This document shows, one piece after another, positions 1-11,140 of a stretch of DNA of 64,000 nt. The position numbers and the translations under genes are program-made. How positions within the stretch are numbered: the first letter of the stretch is position 1; every line of letters begins with the position of its first letter. The DNA is from Isoetes taiwanensis. Its lineage: Eukaryota > Streptophyta > Lycopodiopsida > Isoetales > Isoetaceae. The DNA is taken from assembly GCA_021234155.1 (NCBI GenBank), contig JAJEKV010000008.1, positions 18,987,308 through 19,051,307 of the forward strand, in the 5' to 3' direction. The notes beneath the pieces are model-generated. The model was given only the letters and a program-made list of their open reading frames with translations. It ran no database searches and was not told where the DNA came from.

Positions 1-594
1 AATACTTGAGCAGACAGAAGCATTATGCAATATGCTGATCCTAAAGCTTATGACCAAGCATTAAATAAATGAATGACGCTTAGATGTGTATATTAAAAAA
101 CAGTGATAAACTAGGACGAATTCAGGATTGCATGATCTCTATATACTTTCCTAGGATCACATAAGAGCTCATACATTATGTATTTTGATAAAGTATGATT
201 TATGGCAAGTAACTTGTGCATAATCAGTGGCTTAGTAGATCTATCTAGTACAGAAAATTTAATCTCAGCTGAATGTGACTCTCTGGTTGGGCAGAAAGCA
301 AAAAGGAGATGATACTAATAAGCGAGGCAATTGGATTGAAATGATCGTTCTCTAAAACTGCTATGCCTAGCATGTAGACATGTCTAGAGAATCTGCTCTA
401 AGCTAATATAAATCTGACCTTAATGCACACATGTTTTATAAATTTAACTTTGAAATATTCTAAGCATATTGCCCATTTGCTTGTTGATGGCTAGATCCTA
501 TATTCCCACTGTGTAACAGACCAGCTTATGCGGATCTAAAGTGGTATCCAAAGTGAAATGATGGGATGGTCAATGATCAAAAAATAGTAAGCAG
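1..594. other. Unassigned AT-rich DNA
   Basis: I see no coding frame, RNA gene or element terminus here. The left arm of the large palindrome begins at about 595, where the sequence GACTATTGAATAGG matches the reverse complement of the right-arm end near 11032. Confidence 0.5.
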
Positions 595-689
595 TAGACT
601 ATTGAATAGGATATGACTATGGCATATGTATGCCATGTCATCCACGCTGCCACATTAGCAACATGACATCAGTAGAACAACAAAAATTG

Positions 690-1210
690 CTAACACCCCT
701 CCTGATGACAAACACTGCTGATTTCAGTATATAGAAAAAAAGTAATCCATAGAAGAAGCCAAAGCTGCCAAAAAACATAAGTTGAATCATATTGTTGTTT
801 CCATTTAACAATCTCTTTTACTGGCAACGTAAGATCTAGCAAAGGACTGTGATACAAAAACTGATTTGGTAGGTGCAAACATTGGTAACTAGCCTCCAAA
901 TTAAATTCCTGCTCAACAGCTACTCGAGAGTATAACATGGCAAGTTTTGTAACCCCTCCCGATGACAAACACTGCTGATTTCAATATATAGAGAAATTCA
1001 ATCCATAGAAGAAGCCATAGCTGCCAAAAAACATAAGTTGAATCATATTGTTGTTTCCGTATAACAATCTCTTTTATTAGCAACGTAAGATCTAGCATAA
1101 GACTGTGATACAAAAAACTGATTTGGTAAGTGCAAACATTGGTAACTAGCCTCCAAATTAAATTTTTGCTCAACAGCTACGCGAGAGTATAACAGGGCAA
1201 GTTTTGTAGT
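690..1210. repeat. Tandem duplication, period about 257 bp
   Basis: Two adjacent copies begin with near-identical text (GATGACAAACACTGCTGATT at 704 and 961) and both run through ATAAGTTGAATCATATTGTT to the AACAGCTAC(T/G)CGAGAGTATAACA block. The right palindrome arm has only one copy (about 10680-10935), so the duplication followed, or escaped, the formation of the inverted repeat. The short open frames within it are not supported as genes. Confidence 0.8.
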
Positions 1211-2491
1211 TCTCTTTACATTGTTTTGAGGATCTAAGAAACATTGAACTTCTCAATCCACTTCACTCGGATTTGAGATCCTGAGCATTGTTTCTAGACA
1301 GAAGACTTTCCTTTTTTATTACAGTGAAGTCATGTTGGAAGTTCAATCTTTAAATTAGCTCTATTCAAAAGCAACTTTAGCTTTAGCTTTAATTATTAAA
1401 GTAAGATCTGTTTCTTCATCATGTATTTTCAGCTCATAAGCGTCAACTGTATCCTCAAGAATGGGTCTCAAGCAACTCTTCTTTAAGGTAGCTCTGCTAT
1501 TGTTCTTTTACTAAACTCTACCTTTGCATCTGCTGTTGTAATTGCTGAATCTCATTGCTTTAACATTGCATGGGGTATCAGAATTTTAGCTTCTGCCTTG
1601 AGAGCCTGTTCCTGAAGACATTGTACAACATTCTCTTGGTTACAATTCGGCTACCATGAGTAGTTTATGTTCGGCATCTAATGTAAATTGTTTCACGTGT
1701 TACTTGCCAATATACTGGGTTGCTCAGGACTGTAAAGAGCCTCAAGATCATTCTCATCTTCAATAGGTTTCTGTTCTTCATTCTACTTTACTTTTCTTTT
1801 GAGACAAATTTTAGATTAATAATACCAAGAAAAATGTCATAAATTTCTGTCCACGAAGAGTAATTGGTGCCCTTTAGCACAAGTTGCATGTGGGTCAATA
1901 ACTTCCATCTTGGTAAAAGAAACTAGAACCAAATTTAAAAATTACAAGTTTGGTTTGAAATACTTCATAATCAGAGTATTTTACAAACTCAATACCGATG
2001 TACAACCGCAAAAAAGATCGAGATGAGTAAAATTGTCATAGTGAACAAAAGGCCTCCAAGAGATCTTTCGTCCCTGGTAAGCCGTAGAAAACTCCTACAA
2101 TCCCCCTGAAGATGGCCTCTGAAAATTTTAAGGTTAAAAGTTAAAATATTAAATTTAAAAAAAAAAGGGACAAGAAAAATTGCTTACCTAAACTTCAAAT
2201 CAAGAAGCCTAATCTCCATTCTACAAAAATGATACATTCTTGTATTTATAAGAATGTCCAAAAAGTAGATGATAGAGGAGATATACCATACAAAGAATAT
2301 CACTCTTCTCAAGATCACAACCTTTCTTGCTAGAACTAGCATGCCTGAAAGAAAGACAAATATTATGAAATAACTTGGGAAAAAAGAAAAAATTAATCTT
2401 TCATAGTCTAGACAACATTATAGAAAAAACTTTGATAGAATTTAAGGAACAAGAAGAAGCAAGAGAAGAAGATAAAACCCAAACTCTACAT

Positions 2492-2742
2492 TGTTGGAAT
2501 AACATTGTTAACCCTATGTGGACGTTGTAAGGTCACATGTGTTCAACGTCTCATGGTCAAAACGTCAAAGGACACATGTTAGGTCAAATAATTAGAGGGC
2601 ACATGTTAGACCAGTTAGATAAAGGTCATTATCAGAGCATTTTAAGACTGCTACATAGGCAGCCCTTATTCTATATATATGTAACCTTCATGTTCAATAG
2701 CAAGTAGCTCATTTCCATTTCTCTCCTCCTGATCCTCCAACA
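2492..2742 (+). mobile_element. Copia-type LTR (family B), complete, 251 bp
   Basis: The segment begins TGTTGGA and ends TCCAACA, giving 7-bp terminal inverted repeats with TG...CA ends. It is followed at once by the primer site TGGTATCAGAGC (2743-2754), complementary to initiator methionine tRNA, and then a leader and gag. This is the normal arrangement of the 5' end of a plant LTR retrotransposon. A truncated inverted copy lies at about 9328-9505. Confidence 0.9.
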
Positions 2743-2754
2743 TGGTATCAGAGC
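2743..2754 (+). other. Primer binding site (tRNA-iMet)
   Basis: TGGTATCAGAGC lies directly after the LTR end and is the standard minus-strand primer site of many plant copia and gypsy elements. Confidence 0.9.
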
Positions 2755-2956
2755 CAAGTGTTAGCTTACATTGGGATTGATCTATAGTGAGTGGATTCTC
2801 ACTAGATTCTCACTACTTTGCTGTAAGGAGTAGAATCGCAAAACGACAAGTGTTTGCTGCTGCAGGTTTGGGTGAAGCCCAAATCCATTATAGTGTGATT
2901 TGAAGCGAGTTTGAAGAATATTTCTGTTCCTTTCTTCTAGATTCAGCTATACCAAT

Positions 2957-3459
2957 TTGAATCTCATGGATCCTTTCAAGTTTTCCAAAGATCCCACACT
3001 CACACCAAGCAATTGGCATGTTTGGGCAGACTTCTTTGAGAATTTTATGATCACCAACAATCTTGGAGCCGTTTTTTATCCTACTTGGGATAAAGCAGAA
3101 GATGCCATGTCCACTGAATTAAATAAAAAAGCTCTGCCTATCTTAAACTCCTTGCATCCCCTTCTATAAAGATCAGGCTCAGACTGTTATCTAGTTTCAT
3201 AGAAGAATGGAAAGAGTTGGAGAACTCTTATGCCTACACAGGTCTCTTAACTCAGCTTGTCATCAAGAAAAAAATTGAGAGCACTTTGCTGATGACTTCT
3301 TCAAATATGACTGAATATTTGGAGAAAATGGAAGCTCTAAGATTGGAGCTTGTTGCTGCGGGAGGTAAGATGGAAGATCTGGATCTCATTCAATACATTT
3401 TGGTCAAATGGAATATTCAACAAAACTTGGACTTATTCAGATATAATAAACAGGAATAA
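2957..3459 (+). pseudogene. Copia gag remnant (left palindrome arm)
   Basis: Two open pieces form a broken gag. The first (2957-3169) starts MDPFKFSKDP and includes NWHVWADFFENF, typical of the N-terminus of copia Gag (UBN2-like family), where a short peptide precedes a W-containing capsid fold. The second (3217-3459) continues with TSSNMTEYLEKMEALRLEL, the helical part that normally lies before the zinc knuckle. A stop follows LHPLL at 3167-3169, and the frame changes between the pieces. There is no CCHC knuckle, and the sequence beyond 3460 is AT-rich and non-coding, so the gag is truncated. The mirrored copy in the right arm ends at the same residue, so the truncation predates the inverted duplication. 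Confidence 0.75.
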
Positions 3460-5703
3460 CATTTTAAAATTATATGTCATGTTTAATTCTTCTTGATTCT
3501 TATAATTTTTATATGTATTAATTATATAACTTTATCTTTAAATTTAAAGAATATTTGTTATAAAGACATAAAATTGCTTTCTATACTAATTTTCATGCGA
3601 ATCTATTTAGAATTAGATATTTCAAGAATATAAAATTTTAACTTTTAGTGATTTCTTAACAAATTTAAAATTTGTGAAACAGGATAATTTGTAAATGAAA
3701 TATGATGGTTTGATAAGTGATTGACTTGAAGCTATATGAAAGAATTTCACAATTTACAAACTCTTAGAACTTTAAAAATACTTTAAAAAGTGTGAGTTCA
3801 AAATTCTTTAAAAGATAAAAGTTTTGTTTTAAAGATAGAAGTTTATATTTTAATAGCAAATATTGAATAGTTTATTATTGATAAAATTAATTAAAAATAA
3901 GCTGTTCAATTTTTATAATTAAAACTTAAATACAATCATTTGATTCATTTCATCTAAACTTACATTTTAGAAAAATAACATTTTAATCATATAAAGTTCA
4001 TTTTAGATGAAAATTTTAAATTTAAATAGATTAAAGTAATAGTTAGTCTAGAAAGTAGTTTTAAATTTTTATAACTGTCATACTTCTTATCTAAAGATAA
4101 ACTGAAAATTTTATAAAAATCAACAAAAATAAAAATACATATAATCTGACAATGTTAACATCTACAATGTTAACATCTACCAATTTTTTTAAATTTAATA
4201 TTTTAACTTTTAATCTTAAAATTTTCAGAGGCCATCTTCAGAGGGGGACTGTAGGAGTTTTTATATCACCAAATCTACCAAATCAGTTTTTTGTATCACA
4301 CTCCCCCCGAAAACTCCTACAGAAAACTCCTACAAATTGCCCCTAGCTAAGATGGTTTTCATTCCAGAAAATTTTAAGGTTAAAAGTTAAAATATTAAAT
4401 TTAAAAAAAAAAAGGGGACAAGAAAAATTGCTTACCTAGACTCCAAATAAAGAAGCCTAATCTCCATTGTACAAAAATGATACATTCTTGTATTTATAAG
4501 AATGTCCAAAAAGTAGATGATCGAAGAGATATACCATACAAAGAAATGATCGAAGAGATATACCATACGATATTCTTTGTATGGTATATCTCTTCGATCA
4601 TCTACTTTTTGGACATTCTTATAAATAAGATATTCTTTGTATGGTATATTTCTTCGATCATCTACTTTTTGGACATTCTTATAAATACAAGAATGTATCA
4701 TTTTTGTAGAATGGAGATTAGGCTTCTTTATTTGGAGTCTAGGTAAGCAATTTTTCTTGTCCCTTTTTTTTTTAAAATTTAATATTTTAACTTTTAACCT
4801 TAAAATTGTGAGAGGCCATCTTCAGGGGGACTGTAGGAGTTTTCTGTAGGAGTTTTCCGGGGGACTGTGATATAAAAAAACTGATTTGATAGATTTGGTG
4901 ATATAAAAACTCCTACAGTCCCCCTGAAGATGGCCTCTGAAAATTTTAAGATTAAAAGTTAAAATATTAAATTTAAAAAAATTGGTAGATGTTAACATTG
5001 TAGATGTTAACATTGTCAGATTATATGTATTTTTATTTTTGTTGATTTTTATAAAATTTTCAGTTTATCTTTAGATAAGAAGTATGACAGTTATAAAAAT
5101 TTAAAACTACTTTCTAGACTAACTATTACTTTAATCTATTTTAATTTAAATTTTTCATCTCAAATGAACTTTATATGATTAAAATGTTATTTTTCTAAAA
5201 TCTAAGTTTAGATGAAATGAATCAAATGATTGCATTTAAGTTTTAATTAAAATTGAACAGCTTATTTTTAATTAATTTTATCAATAATAAACTATTCAAT
5301 ATTTGCTATTAAAACATAAACTTCTATCTTTAGAACAAAACTTCTATCTTTTAAAGAATTTTGAATTAACACTTTTTTAAAGTGTTTTTAAAAATCTAAG
5401 AGTTTGTAAATTGTGAAACTCTCTCATATAGTTTCAAGTCAATCACTTATCAAACCATCATATTTCATTTACAACTTATCCTGATTCACAAATTTTAAAT
5501 TTGTTAAGAAATCACTAAAAATTAAAATTTTATATTCTTGAAATGTCTAATTCTAAATAGATTCGCATAAAAATTAGTATAGAAAGCAATTTTATGCCTT
5601 TATAACAAGTATTCTTTAAATTTAAAGATAAAGTTATATAATTAGAACATACAAAAATTATAAGAATCAAGAAGAATTAAACATGACATATAATTTTAAA
5701 ATG
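3460..5703. other. AT-rich core of the palindrome, no gene
   Basis: These 2.2 kb contain the symmetry centre. Nested short inverted repeats around 4240-4330 and 4840-4930 share GTAGGAGTTTT and CCCCCTGAAGATGGCC. The segment around TACTTTTTGGACATTCTTATAAATA occurs several times (about 2250, 4500, 4600, 4660 and 9740) in both orientations. Short open frames here read both ways because of the symmetry and are not genes. Confidence 0.7.
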
Positions 5704-6417
5704 TTATTCCTGTTTATTATATCTGAATAAGTCCAAGTTTTGTTGAATATGCCATTTGACCAAAATGTATTGAATGAGATCCAGATCTTCCATCTTACCT
5801 CCCGCAGCAACAAGCTCCAATCTTAGAGCTTCCATTTTCTCCAAATATTCAGTCATATTTGAAGAAGTCATCAGCAAAGTGCTCGCAATCTTTTTCTTGA
5901 TGACAAGCTGAGTTAAGAGACCTGTGTAGGCATAAGAGTTCTCCAACTATTTCCATGCTTCTATGAAACTAGATAACAGTCTGAGCCTGATCTTTATAGA
6001 AGGGGATGCAAGGAGTTTAAGATAGGTAGAGCTTTTTTATTTAACTCAGTGGACATGGCATCTTCTGCCTTATCCCAAGCAGGATAAAAAAACGGCTCCA
6101 AGATTGTTGGTGATCATAAAATTCTCAAAGAAGTCTGCCCAAACATGCAAATTGCTTAGTGTGAGTGTGGAATCTTTGGAAAACTTGAAAGGATCCATGA
6201 GATTCAAATTGGTATAGCTGAATCTAGAAGAAAGGAACAGAAATATTCTTCAAACTCGCTTTAAATCACACTATAATGGATTTGGGCTTCACCCAAAGAC
6301 TCAAAAAACGACCTGCAGCAGCAAACACTTGTCGTTTTGCAATTCTACTCCTTGCAGTAAAGTAGTGAGAATTTAGTGAGAATCTACTCACTATAGATCA
6401 ATCCCGATGTAAGCCAT
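5704..6417 (-). pseudogene. Copia leader and gag remnant (right palindrome arm)
   Basis: This is the reverse-complement counterpart of 2743-3459. The 3' piece of gag (5704-5946) is open and differs from the left copy by a few residues (for example IAST for IEST, and KWHIQQ for KWNIQQ). The N-terminal piece (about 5960-6207) is broken. The leader runs to 6417, where the expected iMet primer site is largely missing: only TGG remains before the leader sequence CTTACAT, and it directly abuts a different LTR (6418-7149). Confidence 0.75.
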
Positions 6418-7149
6418 GTTAGATTTAAAAACAACTACTTGATCCTAGCAAAGATGTCACAACCAAATACTTTAATGCACAATCCTTCTTCAATACTGCA
6501 AATAATTATTCAAGAGGCTAATGAATATACAACAAGTTTATTCCATTCTAATTCTTTAGATCAAGGATCACCCTTTGCAATGGAGCCACAATATGGTCAA
6601 CTAATCCATTGCCTTCTTGATCCAAATGCCCCTTAAATCTACAAGGCTATTCCCACTAAGAAAATAACTTCCCCTTGGTTTTATAAGACAATCCCTATAC
6701 GAAGTTATCTTCCCCTTAATTTTAAAGCCTTAAGCCATTGTCATTACGCACTGTAGCATTTGACTGTAGCACAGGGAAAATATCAAACCAACGACCCTTG
6801 TTCGTATATCCCTGGAGCCAGATTCCTGTACACGGCAATCCCCAAAGCAATTCACCAATCTTCTGTAGCTTATAGGTAGTTGATCCGGCGGTTTCGAGAT
6901 GGATTAACTTTCTTTTCTTAGCAGAACATAGACGTCACAATATCCCACAGTCATATGCACTATTACTTCACATTCGAATTCATTGTTTCGAAGATTCAAA
7001 CTCATTAACCATTGCCAATATTAAATCATTGCCTTAACCATTAATACCCATTGCTTAACTATTAACAAAGGGCTAACCTTTCAACATTGGCAAATCGATG
7101 GCAGCTACCTAGGTAAATATGACATGACCAGCTCTTTGTTTTCTCAACA
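6418..7149 (-). mobile_element. Copia-type 3' LTR (family A), about 732 bp
   Basis: On the minus strand the polypurine tract GAAGGGGAAG (about 7150-7160) is followed by TGTTGAGAAAAC, the LTR start. The segment ends ..TCTAACA at 6418. It lies directly downstream of the copia RNase H end (7205), so it is the 3' LTR of the family A element. Its far end is fused to the leader of the family B element rather than to unrelated target DNA, which shows that the two were joined by recombination or deletion. Confidence 0.7.
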
Positions 7150-7204
7150 CTTCCCCTTCATGTCATATCATCTACATTCTGTAAACATAATTTGTTGCCT
7201 GATC

Positions 7205-9330
7205 TCAAAAATCTTTTTCTCTCGCCAATACTTTTGTCAAAATGTCTGCTAACTGCTTGTTTGTGTTCACATAATTGACCTGTATCAACTTTTTACATAC
7301 AGCATCTCTAATAAAGTGCATCTCCAATTCTATATGCTTTGATCTTTCATGCATTACAGGATTTCTCGTCATGGCTATACAACTCATGCTGTCACACAGC
7401 ATTTCACTGGATTCTGGCTGTTCAACTCCAAGTTCTAAAATTAATCTTCTTTCCCAGATTAATTCTTTAGCACATAATGTAGCTGAGGCATACTCATCTT
7501 CTGCAGAAGATAAAGCTATGGATGACTGCTTTTTGCATTTCCATGCTATTGGGCCTCCTCCAAGCATCATGAGATACCCTGATGTAGATTTCCTTACATC
7601 CAAGTCCCCTGCCCAATCAGCATCACAATAAGCAGTTAATATTAAATTCTTTGAATTGTAAGACACTCCCATATCCATGGTACCCTTTAAATATCTCAAA
7701 ACCTTTTTGGCAGCAATCCAATGATCTTTTCCCGGATCATTGTTATATCTACTGAGCATATTTACACTGTGAGCAATATCTGGCCTTGTGCAGTTAGCCA
7801 CATATGCCAAGCAACCTATCAGAGATCTATAAGGGATTTTTTCCATAGCTTTTCTCTCCTCATCATTTTTAGGACACATGTCAAGAGAAAGCTTACAACC
7901 TGGTACAGCAGGGGTCTTGCTAATATTACAATCCTTCATTCTGAATTTTTCAAGCATACCTCTGATCTGCTCCTTTTGAGTTAATATGATTGTACCTGCA
8001 TCTCTATTTCTTGACATCTCAATTCCTAAGAACTTGGTCAATTCTCCAAGATCTGACATTTCAAATCTATTTTGTAGCAGCCTTTTGCAAATCAGCAAAC
8101 ATTTAGTACCCTTAGACACCATAATGTTGTCATCAACATATAAAGCAATAATGCACCAATCACCTTGACATTCAAACTTGTACAAATTTCCATCATTTGA
8201 CATTTTGTAAAAACCCTGTTCAGTTAGGAAAGCATCCATGCATTTATACCATTCTCTGGGTGATTGCCTTAACCCATAAACTGCTCTTTTTAATTTCCAG
8301 ACATTATCTTCCCCTTGCTCATATCCAGGTGCTTGTTTCATATAAATCTCTTCGTCTAGTTTTGCATTTAAAAAAGCAGTTTTGACATCCATGTGATGTA
8401 CTTCCAAATTATGTGCATTTGCCAATGCCAATAACATTCTGATACTATTCATTTTAACCAAAGGAGAGAAAGTTTCATCAAAATCCTGACCCTTCTTTTG
8501 AGAAAAACCTTGAGCTACTAATCTAGCCTTATATCTGGGTGGTTTTCCATTATTACCAGATTTGATTCTAAAAATCCATTTGGTTCCTACTATGTTTCTC
8601 CCTTCTGGTTTTTTAACTGTTTCAAATGTGTCAGTTCTAATAAAAGAATCCATTTCCTCTTCCATAGCATTAAGCCACAACTTCTTATCTTTTGAGACTA
8701 GCACATCATCCAAAGGTTTTTTAGTACTTGAGGGCTTAAATGCATCAAAATCTCAAAGATACTGTTTACCTCAGATTCTTCTTCAGCTTGAATTCTTTTA
8801 CTTTTCCCCACTTCATCACGACCATGTACATTAGTGTCAAACTTCAAATCACTGCGGCTTTTTTGCACCTCTCATCACTCTTTTTTCCTTACTTGTGGTT
8901 GTTGAACTATGGGCCGCGGATTCTTCAAATTTTGTTCTGCCCTATTTGTCTCTTCTTCATTTGCTCTTGATGAGTCTTCTACCTTTTCCTGAAATTCTGA
9001 ATCTGCGTCCGTTTCAGCATCATCATTGTCTGCATTCAACTCAACAATTTTATTAGTAGTTGCAGAATTAGTATTATAGTCAGCCAGCTTGATCTCTTCA
9101 GACAATCTCATAGGCTTGGTTAATACCCTATAAACTTGGCCTTCATCAAATGAGACATCCCGACTGATAATTATTCTCCTTGCTTTAGGATCATACAACC
9201 TATAAGCTTTTGACTGATTATCATATCCCACAAGATAGGTAATTAGAGCCCTATCATCCAATTTTTTTCTGTTTTCCTTTGGTATATGAACAAATGCCAA
9301 ACATCCATATATTCTTAAATTATCATAATA
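7205..9330 (-). pseudogene. Copia pol fragment: integrase C-terminus, RT and RNase H
   Basis: This is a 5'-truncated Ty1-copia polyprotein. The upstream part (8875-9300, continuing to about 9330 as RIYGCLAFVHIP) is the integrase C-terminal region with LVGYDNQSKAYRLYDP. After a broken linker comes a 502-codon open frame (7205-8713) with the copia RT core: GTKWIFRIK, YKARLVAQGF, MDVKTAFLNAKLDEEIYM, and the catalytic ALYVDDNIMV. RNase H follows, with YCDADWAGDLDVRKSTSGYL and SSAEDEYA, then the usual end NTNKQLADILTK. The integrase catalytic core, protease and gag are missing. The RT/RH frame is free of stops, so this copy is younger than its surroundings. It interrupts the right arm of the palindrome. 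Confidence 0.95.
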
Positions 9331-9505
9331 AGGGCTGCCTATGTAGCAGTCTTAAAATGCTCTGATAATGACCTTTATCTAACTGGTCTAACATGTAACC
9401 TCTAATTATTTGACCTAACATGTGCCCTTTGACGTTTTGACCATGAGACGTTGAACACATGTGACCTTACAACGTCCACATAGGGTTAACAATGTTATTC
9501 CAACA
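9328..9505 (-). mobile_element. Truncated inverted copy of LTR family B
   Basis: The segment is the reverse complement of about 2492-2668: TGTTGGAATAACATTG begins at 9505 and reads leftward. It is cut at AATAAGGGCTGCC, where the copia integrase sequence begins. The missing distal part of the LTR and its primer site are therefore what the family A fragment replaced. Confidence 0.8.
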
Positions 9506-11032
9506 ATGTAGAGCTTGGGTTTTGTCTTCTTCTCTTGCTTCTTCTTGTTCCTTAAATTCTATCAAAGTTTTTTCTATAATGTTGTCTAGACTATGAAAGA
9601 TTAATTTTTTTCTTTTTTTCCAAGTTATTTCATAATATTTGTCTTTCTTTCAGGCATGCTAGTTCTAGCGAGAAAGGTTGTGATCTTGAGAAGAGTGATA
9701 TTCTTTGTATGGTATATCTCCTCTATCATCTACTTTTTGGACATTCTTATAAATACAAGAATGTATCATTTTTGTAGAATGGAAATTAGGCTTCTTGATT
9801 TGGAGTCTAGGTAATCAATTTTTCTTGTCCCTTTTTTCACTATGACAATTTTACTCCTATTAGTGCCCTTCATCATCTCGATCTTTTTTGCGGTTGTACA
9901 TCGGTATTGAGTTTGTATATGAAGTATTTCAAACCAAACCTGTAATTTTTAAATTTGGTTCTAGTTTCTTTTACCAAGATGGAAGTTATTGACCCACATG
10001 CAACTTGTGCTAAAGGGCACCAATTACTCTTCGTGGACAGAAATTTATGACATTTTCCTTGATATTATTAATCTAAAATTTGCCTCAAAAGAAAAGTAAA
10101 GTAGAATGAAGAACAGAAACCTATTGAAGATGAGAAGGATCTTGAGGCTCTTTATAGTCCTGAGCAACCCAGTCTATTGGCAAGTAACACGTGAAACAAT
10201 TTACATTAGATGCCGAATATAAACTATCCATGGTAGCCGAATTGTAGCCAAGAGAATGTTGTACAATGTCTTCAGGAACAGGCTCTCAAGGCAGAAGCTA
10301 AAATTCTGATACTCCATGTAATGTTAAAGCAAAGAGATTCAGCAATTACAGCAGCAGATGCAAAGGTAGTGTTTAGTAAAAGAACAATAGCAGAGCTACC
10401 TTAAAGGAGAGTTGCTTGAGATCCATTCTTGAGGATACAGTTGACGCTTATGAGCTGAAAATACATGAAGAAGAAACAGATCTTACTTTAATAATTAAAG
10501 CTAATGCTAAAGTTGCTTTTGAACAGAATTTAAAGATTGAACTTCCAACACGACTTCACTGTAATCAAAGAGGAAAGTGTTCTGTCTAGAAACAATGCTC
10601 AGGATCTCAAATCTGAGTGAAGTGGATTGAGAAGTACAATGTTTCTTAGATCCTCAAAACAATGTAAAGAGAACTACAAAACTTGCCCTGTTATACTCTC
10701 GAGTAGCTGTTGAGCAAAAATTTAATTTGGAGGCTAGTTACCAATGTTTGCACTTATCAAATCAGTTTTTTGTATCACAGTCTTATGCTAGATCTTACGT
10801 TGCCAATAAAAGAGATTGTTACACGGAAACAACAATATGATTCAACTTATGTTTTTTGGCAGCTATGGCTTCTTCTATGGATTACTTTTTTTTCTATATA
10901 CTGAAATCAGCAGTATTTGTCATCAGGAGGGGTGTTAGCAATTTTTGTTGTTCTACTGATGTCACGTTGCTGATGTGGCAGCGTGGATGACATGGCATAT
11001 ATATGCCATAGTCATGTCCTATTCAATAGTCA

Positions 11033-11140
11033 ACATTTGGTATCAAAGCCAAGGTTCAATTCCTCGTGGCAACATTGGTGTGTTCCACATGCTTGAGGAC
11101 AAGCATTTCGAGGAAGGGGGGGAATTGATATAGTCTGTGG
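11033..11140 (+). mobile_element. Retrotransposon scrap with primer-site-like and polypurine-like motifs
   Basis: TGGTATCAAAGCC (11038-11050) is a one-base variant of the iMet primer site. About 60 bases on, GCTTGAGGACAAGCATTTCGAGGAAGGGGGG is followed by AATTGATATAG. This resembles the purine-rich 3' end of a gypsy pol before an LTR, but no LTR or coding frame can be followed. I treat it as a small fragment. Confidence 0.35.

Larger units (their letters stand above)
595..11032. repeat. Large interrupted palindrome (inverted repeat) centred near 4580
   Basis: The left half (595 to about 4570) reads, with small differences, as the reverse complement of the right half (about 4585 to 11032). Matching landmarks are the CATGGCATAT block (about 610 and 10990), the CGCAAAAAAGATCGAGATGA block (about 2007 and 9880), the copia LTR start (2492 and 9505), the leader and gag (2743-3459 and 5704-6417), and the CTACTTTTTGGACATTC block next to the centre. 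The right arm is longer because 6418 to about 9330 is copia pol plus an LTR, replacing the end of the arm's own LTR. The left arm has one segment duplicated in tandem (690-1210) that is single on the right. This is seen directly by comparing the two strands; exact identity was not computed. Confidence 0.85.

Noticed and set aside
7275-8970. Several plus-strand open frames of 60-118 codons
   Set aside because: They are antisense shadows of the copia RT/RNase H frame on the minus strand.
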